Shown piece by piece: positions 49,357 through 64,000 of a stretch of DNA of 64,000 nt (its first letter is position 1; the number at the start of each line of letters is the position of its first letter). The stretch is taken from contig BAAHQB010000079.1 of the NCBI GenBank assembly GCA_054601695.1, positions 704,311 to 768,310 of the forward strand, given 5' to 3'. The notes beneath the pieces are model-generated. The model was given only the letters and a program-made list of their open reading frames with translations, was not told where the DNA came from and made no database searches. The translations under genes and the position numbers were made by a program. This stretch comes from Amorphochlora amoebiformis (Eukaryota > Cercozoa > Chlorarachniophyceae).

Positions 49357-49560
49357 TCTATGTTCATCTAGTTGATCTAGTTGATCTAGTTGATCTAGTT
49401 GATCTAGTTGATCTAGTTGATCTAGTTGATCTAGTTGATCTAGTTCATCTAGTTGATCTACTAGTTGATCTACTAGTTGATCTAGTTGATCTAGTTGATC
49501 TAGTTGATCTACTAGTTGGTCTACTAGTTGATCTACTAGTTGATCTAGTTGATTATTCAT
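49357..49560. repeat. 9-bp minisatellite (GATCTAGTT)n
   Basis: About twenty copies of gatctagtt, with some expanded to gatctactagtt. The period is a multiple of three, so frames such as Val-Asp-Leu repeats stay open on both strands; these are not evidence of a gene. A related catctactt motif precedes the array from 49270. Confidence 0.92.
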
Positions 49561-49589
49561 CTAGTTCGTCTGTCTATGTTGAACGATAG

Positions 49590-49644
49590 TATTATATATA
49601 CACATGTATGCATACTATATATATATATATATATATGCAAAAAA

Positions 49645-49701
<57 letters not shown>

Positions 49702-49783
49702 CTACATATGCATATATATTTAGATATAACATAATATATATATATATATATATATATAAATACTAGTAAATATATATATACTC

Positions 49784-49819
<36 letters not shown>

Positions 49820-50490
49820 TAGTATATATATATATATACATTCGTTCCAACTTAGAGAGAAAAATATGGCCTGATTATGATAAACTGTCAGCAACGACAT
49901 CGGTCGATATCTAGCTGTGACTATTCGATAAACAAACCTCAGTCTGTGCAAAACTCTGCTTCGAAAACAAGTGCAAACTTGTAGATCAAATGAACTAGCT
50001 TTCTGTGAGATGCTATGTCAGACATTGTCAGCTATTAGATATATATTCCAATGCCTTGTACCGTGCGCCCGGCGCTGTGTAGAGTCCGATATGTCAGCTA
50101 TTAGATATATTCCAATGCCTTGTACCGTGCGCCCGGCGCCGTGTAGAGTCCGATATGTCAGCTATTAGATATGTATTCCAATGCCTTTTACCGTGCGCCC
50201 GGCGCCGTGTAGAGTCCGATGTCCTGGTTGCCTTGGCAGATTGCGTCGGTGAATTCTAAATACCCGTATTATGGGTCTCCGTTAATCCCCGGATAATCTC
50301 TTCCTTTTGATAGAACTATTAGTCTGTCTTAATAGTTTACTGCGGAAATATGATTCCTTTAATGGTGATGGGAAGTTGCATTGGGAACTCGATCGCACAT
50401 CAAATGTGATCGGCGTGGTGTCTCCCTGTTGCGTTGCTTTTCTGCTCATGCGTCAACAATATAAATATATATATATATATATATATATGC

Positions 50491-50546
<56 letters not shown>

Positions 50547-51164
50547 TTATATATACACACATACATATATATATATACATACATAATATACATATATATA
50601 TATATATATATACATATGTACACCTTTCTATGAAGGCATTGCTGAGTTGTTCAAAGAAATGCATTGGTGGGTTTGAGAAAAAGCACATGCGATGACCACC
50701 CATCCCCTTCCTCCAATTCCAACTCTTTTGAGCTGTATCCCGACCATTGGTAACACAGTTACCCCGCTGCGTATTCAATGGCGCACCCTCTTCTAAAGGT
50801 CTAGGGGTCAGTGCATATGAGTCCTAACATTCGTATTTTTTGGCAATCAAGGCGAAAAGTCCCTTAGATGTGTAAAAGTCCCTCAGTGTGCTTGGACGGA
50901 TGTTTGAGCTTGAAGTGAATTGCCAAATCCGCTTATTGCCTAGGACGCGCAGACACACTCCGCAGTGAAGATTGGCATCAACCCGGGATCCAGAGGATCC
51001 CCTGAAAATAGCTTTCCAGGAGCCTTTCTTCCGTGCAAAACGTGGCCCAGATGACGCTTTTGGCGGCCGGGGCTATGAAGTCACTAAGTGTGCTTCCTTC
51101 CAACGTCATCCTAAGTGACATTTTTTGGTTTTAGACTTAATTTTTCGCGGGTGTGAAGTGAGGA
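49590..51164. other. Stretch upstream of the membrane-protein gene
   Basis: (TA)n fills 49600-49840 and 50460-50620. Three copies of a GC-rich unit of about 65 bp occur at 50027-50220. From 50640 to 51164 the sequence is balanced and could hold the promoter and 5' untranslated region of the gene starting at 51165. I see no clear TATA-type element that can be told apart from the background. Confidence 0.5.
50027..50220 (+). repeat. ~65-bp GC-rich tandem repeat, three copies
   Basis: Copies begin at 50027, 50093 and 50157. Each contains gtcagctattagatat and then ccgtgcgcccggcgc. The GC-rich core stands out from the surrounding AT-rich DNA. Confidence 0.9.
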
Positions 51165-59790
<8,626 letters not shown>

Positions 59791-60665
59791 GTTCTTGTAC
59801 ATATACAAGATGTACATGTACATTTATACATGTGGATGCAATTGTGAATGTATATGATATCATGACACATGTATACTCTATATACTCTGGTACTCATCTA
59901 GCTCATACACTGGTGTTTGTGAACTCGCACACTTCCTAGACTAGTGGACATACATGTACATGTACATCTACATACATGTCACTGCGAATCGATATGTACA
60001 TGTACATACATGCATGCATACCTCTAGTACCGTGTACGTACCTATGCATGTACGTACGTGTACATGTGGTAGATGTACGTCCCGGATTATGTATGGTATA
60101 TAGATCATGACTTAACATTACATGATGGACTCTTGTTTTACAATCTAGACATCATTGGGCGACGCAAGCATCTAATATACATTCAATAATTCAAATGAAT
60201 CCTAATCCAGATGACACCTGTGGTGTTCGTCGACGGACGCACGATTAGGGGATTCGTAATCATCAGCTTTTATTTTGGTGTTCAATCGGCTCTTCGTGCC
60301 CATGAGTAATCACTAATCTAAGCAATCCATCGTAATCTAGGTAATCTATATTACTATGAATTCGATCTGACAACATGTACTTACTCACACCATGCCTACT
60401 TATCTACTAAATCTAGCCTAGCTAGCCTATACACAGATACAAGTAAATATTCTAGAGGTTTGAACAGTCTAGTTAACCTAAAATCTAGAATACCCTCCTA
60501 GGAATTGTAATTAGAGTTAAGCTTAAAGGGACTCTCAAATAAGTGGAGCTTTCCATACTCTAGATACCAGAGCGCGAGAGCGTGCTGTACTTACAAATTA
60601 TCTAGATTATTACAAAATAAATTAATTTAAAATATAGATATGAGAAAACTTTCACAGATTATAAT

Positions 60666-60697
<32 letters not shown>

Positions 60698-60750
60698 TAT
60701 ATCATCGTATATATACATATATATATATATCTAGATATATACATATATAT

Positions 60751-60797
<47 letters not shown>

Positions 60798-60996
60798 TGG
60801 GTCAAGGTATGTATATATTAATAAATAATAAAGTATACATATATACATATATATATACATATATGTATTATACCAGATACATCATAGTTATAGTATACAT
60901 CTATACATAAATTTTATGGAATATATCTAGTATATATGTATATTCTATATATTCTATATACATATATATATATATATATGTATACCAGATAGGTTG
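59791..60996. other. AT-rich spacer between the last gene and the telomeric array
   Basis: Positions 59791-60120 are rich in palindromic tgtaca, gtacat and catg motifs. Positions 60120-60620 are ordinary AT-rich sequence with several CTAG sites and no open frame of note. Positions 60650-60990 are (TA)n. The 3' untranslated region of the membrane-protein gene presumably lies at the start of this stretch. No other gene was recognised. Confidence 0.6.
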
Positions 60997-62325
60997 TTAG
61001 GGTGTCGGGTGTTAGGGTGTCGGGTTAGGATAAGGGTTTACGGTTAGGGTTAGGGTTAGGGTTAGGGTTAGGGTTAGGGTTAGGGTGTCGGGTAAGGGTT
61101 AGGGCGTCGGGTTAGGGTGTCCTAGGTGTCGGGTTAGGGTGTCGGGTTAGGGTGTCGGGTTAGGGTTAGGGTTAGGGTGTCGGGTTAGGGTTAGGGTGTC
61201 GGGTTAGGGTGTCGGGTTAGGGTGTCGGGTTAGGGTTAGGGTTAGGGTTAGGGTTAGGGTTAGGGTGTCGGGTTAGGGTTAGGGTGTCGGGTTAGGGTTA
61301 GGGTTAGGGTGTCGGGTTAGGGTTAGGGTGTCGGGTTAGGGTTAGGGTGTCGGGTTAGGGTTAGGGTGTCGGGTTAGGGTTAGGGTGTCGGGTTAGGGTT
61401 AGGGTTAGGGTGTCGGGTTAGGGTGTCGGGTTAGGGTGTCGGGTTAGGGTGTCGGGTTAGGGTGTCGGGTTAGGGTTAGGGTTAGGGTTAGGGTTAGGGT
61501 GTCGGGTTAGGGTTAGGGTTAGGGTTAGGGTTAGGGTGTCGGGTTAGGGTTAGGGTGTCGGGTTAGGGTGTCGGGTTAGGGTGTCGGGTTAGGGTTAGGG
61601 TTAGGGTGTCGGGTTAGGGTGTCGGGTTAGGGTTAGGGTTAGGGTTAGGGTTAGGGTTAGGGTTAGGGTTAGGGTTAGGGTTAGGGTTAGGGTTAGGGTT
61701 AGGGTTAGGGTTAGGGTTAGGGTTAGGGTTAGGGTTAGGGTTAGGGTTAGGGTGTCGGGTTAGGGTTAGGGTGTCGGGTTAGGGTTAGGGTTAGGGTTAG
61801 GGTTAGGGTTAGGGTTAGGGTTAGGGTTAGGGTTAGGGTTAGGGTTAGGGTTAGGGTTAGGGTTAGGGTTAGGGTTAGGGTGTCGGGTTAGGGTTAGGGT
61901 TAGGGTGTCGGGTTAGGGTTAGGGTGTCGGGTTAGGGTTAGGGTTAGGGTTAGGGTGTCGGGTTAGGGTTAGGGTTAGGGTTAGGGTTAGGGTTAGGGTT
62001 AGGGTTAGGGTGTCGGGTTAGGGTGTCGGGTTAGGGTTAGGGTGTCGGGTTAGGGTGTCGGGTTAGGGTTAGGGTGTCGGGTTAGGGTTAGGGTGTCGGG
62101 TTAGGGTTAGGGTTAGGGTTAGGGTTAGGGTTAGGGTGTCGGGTTAGGGTTAGGGTTAGGGTGTCGGGTTAGGGTTAGGGTGTCGGGTTAGGGTTAGGGT
62201 GTCGGGTTAGGGTTAGGGTGTCGGGTTAGGGTTAGGGTGTCGGGTTAGGGTGTCGGGTTAGGGTGTCGGGTTAGGGTGTCGGGTTAGGGTGTCGGGTTAG
62301 GGTGTCGGGTTAGGGTTAGGGTGTC
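60997..62325 (+). repeat. Telomeric array with TGTCGGG variant units
   Basis: TTAGGG repeats are interspersed with a 7-nt variant, TGTCGGG, at irregular intervals of one to about twenty-five units. Most runs between variants are one to six units. Mixed arrays of this kind are typical of the proximal part of a telomere, where replication by polymerase has fixed variants. The G-rich strand runs left to right, so the chromosome end is expected to the right. Confidence 0.95.
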
Positions 62326-63052
62326 GGGTTAGGGTTAGGGTTAGGGTTAGGGTTAGGGTTAGGGTTAGGGTTAGGGTTAGGGTTAGGGTTAGGGTTAGGG
62401 TTAGGGTTAGGGTTAGGGTTAGGGTTAGGGTTAGGGTTAGGGTTAGGGTTAGGGTTAGGGTTAGGGTTAGGGTTAGGGTTAGGGTTAGGGTTAGGGTTAG
62501 GGTTAGGGTTAGGGTTAGGGTTAGGGTTAGGGTTAGGGTTAGGGTTAGGGTTAGGGTTAGGGTTAGGGTTAGGGTTAGGGTTAGGGTTAGGGTTAGGGTT
62601 AGGGTTAGGGTTAGGGTTAGGGTTAGGGTTAGGGTTAGGGTTAGGGTTAGGGTTAGGGTTAGGGTTAGGGTTAGGGTTAGGGTTAGGGTTAGGGTTAGGG
62701 TTAGGGTTAGGGTTAGGGTTAGGGTTAGGGTTAGGGTTAGGGTTAGGGTTAGGGTTAGGGTTAGGGTTAGGGTTAGGGTTAGGGTTAGGGTTAGGGTTAG
62801 GGTTAGGGTTAGGGTTAGGGTTAGGGTTAGGGTTAGGGTTAGGGTTAGGGTTAGGGTTAGGGTTAGGGTTAGGGTTAGGGTTAGGGTTAGGGTTAGGGTT
62901 AGGGTTAGGGTTAGGGTTAGGGTTAGGGTTAGGGTTAGGGTTAGGGTTAGGGTTAGGGTTAGGGTTAGGGTTAGGGTTAGGGTTAGGGTTAGGGTTAGGG
63001 TTAGGGTTAGGGTTAGGGTTAGGGTTAGGGTTAGGGTTAGGGTTAGGGTTAG
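62326..63052 (+). repeat. Homogeneous (TTAGGG)n array, about 120 units
   Basis: A perfect TTAGGG run without variants, of the kind added by telomerase or expanded by recombination. It ends in ttag, which flows directly into the subtelomeric unit starting gttttgaatg. The minus-strand frame of Leu-Thr repeats across it is an artefact. Confidence 0.96.
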
Positions 63053-63496
63053 GTTTTGAATGTATCTGGCCTTTATTCCAAGATTTTTCAAGATTTCGAT
63101 AAATTGAAAATTTTTGACATTTTTGGGAATCGAACCCACGATCCCCAGACTCAAAGCTAACGGACTGACCACTTGTCCATATGGCACTCTCAGCGACAAA
63201 AGTTTTCGCCGTGGGGTCCGACCCACAGCCTACTCACTTCTGCCTTATGGCGCCATTATGGTCAATGGAGCCCCATGGGGGCCTCCGGGTGGTTGCTTAG
63301 GGGGTTGCACACCCATGTGTGTTATACGAGATCATCTATTTATGGATGGGGCTGCGTAACTTAGGATTAGGGTTACGCCCAGACTATATATATAGCCATC
63401 TCGGCAACCATGTCAAAGTATCAAGGAAACAGTCTCCAGGGTTATGAATATTGAGATTATCAACCCTATATAAGGAGACCAAGCATAAGGAGTTAG
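63053..63496 (+). repeat. Subtelomeric unit, copy 1 (444 bp)
   Basis: It begins gttttgaatg and contains a tRNA-like stretch on the minus strand. It then has a single degenerate TTAGG motif near 63360-63375, a segment from acgcccagac onward, and ends gagttag. The next copy starts in the same way at 63497. The two copies look identical apart from the length of the internal TTAGGG block. Confidence 0.92.
63114..63192 (-). mobile_element. tRNA-derived SINE-like sequence in subtelomeric unit 1
   Basis: On the minus strand the sequence reads atggacaagtggtcagtc, then gttagctttgagtctgg, and then gtgggttcgattccc. These match tRNA D-arm/A-box and T-arm/B-box patterns with normal spacing, and the middle resembles an anticodon arm. 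The acceptor-stem ends do not pair convincingly, so a tRNA-derived element or pseudogene is more likely than a working tRNA. Confidence 0.6.
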
Positions 63497-64000
63497 GTTT
63501 TGAATGTATCTGGCCTTTATTCCAAGATTTTTCAAGATTTCGATAAATTGAAAATTTTTGACATTTTTGGGAATCGAACCCACGATCCCCAGACTCAAAG
63601 CTAACGGACTGACCACTTGTCCATATGGCACTCTCAGCGACAAAAGTTTTCGCCGTGGGGTCCGACCCACAGCCTACTCACTTCTGCCTTATGGCGCCAT
63701 TATGGTCAATGGAGCCCCATGGGGGCCTCCGGGTGGTTGCTTAGGGGGTTGCACACCCATGTGTGTTATACGAGATCATCTATTTATGGATGGGGCTGCG
63801 TAACTTAGGATTAGGGTTAGGGTTAGGGTTAGGGTTAGGGTTAGGGTTAGGGTTAGGGTTAGGGTTAGGGTTAGGGTTACGCCCAGACTATATATATAGC
63901 CATCTCGGCAACCATGTCAAAGTATCAAGGAAACAGTCTCCAGGGTTATGAATATTGAGATTATCAACCCTATATAAGGAGACCAAGCATAAGGAGTTAG
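63497..64000 (+). repeat. Subtelomeric unit, copy 2 (504 bp, cut by window end)
   Basis: It repeats copy 1 from gttttgaatg to gagttag. Its internal telomeric block (about 63810-63879) has about eleven TTAGGG units, where copy 1 has one or two, which accounts for the 60-bp difference. More copies may follow beyond the window. Confidence 0.92.
63558..63636 (-). mobile_element. tRNA-derived SINE-like sequence in subtelomeric unit 2
   Basis: This is an identical second copy, 444 bp downstream of the first, duplicated as part of the larger subtelomeric unit rather than by a separate insertion. Confidence 0.6.

Noticed and set aside
49236-49589. Val-Asp-Leu repeat protein
   Set aside because: It is a translation of the 9-bp GATCTAGTT array, without start context or splice support.
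63114-63192. Functional tRNA gene on the minus strand
   Set aside because: D-arm and T-arm motifs are present but the acceptor-stem ends do not pair convincingly, and the sequence is part of a duplicated subtelomeric unit.
62297-63226. 309-residue minus-strand frame of Leu-Thr repeats
   Set aside because: It is a translation of CCCTAA telomeric repeat; the six-base unit keeps the frame open by chance.

Overview
This window is nuclear DNA of a eukaryote. It has GT-AG introns, tRNA-derived SINE-like repeats, a DNA transposon of the hAT superfamily and a long TTAGGG telomeric array near the right end. No bacterial-type gene packing, ribosome binding sites, CRISPR or rRNA is visible. The species cannot be named from the sequence. 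Compact exons with introns full of simple repeats suggest a unicellular eukaryote or alga, but that is inference.

Layout. From 1 to about 33 kb the DNA is dominated by (TA)n and related TA/CATA/GTAT microsatellite. Small islands of ordinary sequence lie between the tracts: local duplications, a foldback element (20.8-21.3 kb), minisatellites and a SINE-like family (28.5 and 30.6 kb). I find no gene there that I can defend; the many open frames of alternating Tyr/Ile are translations of (TA)n. From 33 to 36 kb come a 74-bp minisatellite and a cluster of inverted duplications with long perfect hairpins. A hAT element (37396-39657) has 12-bp terminal inverted repeats, a perfect 8-bp target-site duplication and a three-exon reading frame for the C-terminal dimerisation region of a transposase. 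From 40.3 to 46.9 kb on the minus strand I can join six exons in phase into a large low-complexity protein of up to about 1138 residues. Near 48.4-49.0 kb on the minus strand are coiled-coil exons whose frame is broken by a 31-bp tandem duplication and at least two further shifts. From 51.2 to 59.8 kb on the plus strand ten exons join in phase into a polytopic membrane protein of about 643 residues with roughly ten membrane segments. Its introns hold minisatellites, (TA)n and a 0.8-kb CT-rich tract directly before one exon.

The right end (60997-64000) holds about 2 kb of TTAGGG repeats. The left part is interspersed with a TGTCGGG variant and the right part is homogeneous. It is followed by two copies of a subtelomeric unit containing a tRNA-derived promoter-like sequence and its own internal TTAGGG block. 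The G-rich strand reads left to right, so the chromosome end probably lies to the right.

The genes show no obvious shared pathway. All exon models were made by eye from open frames, splice dinucleotides and phase agreement, and need RNA support.
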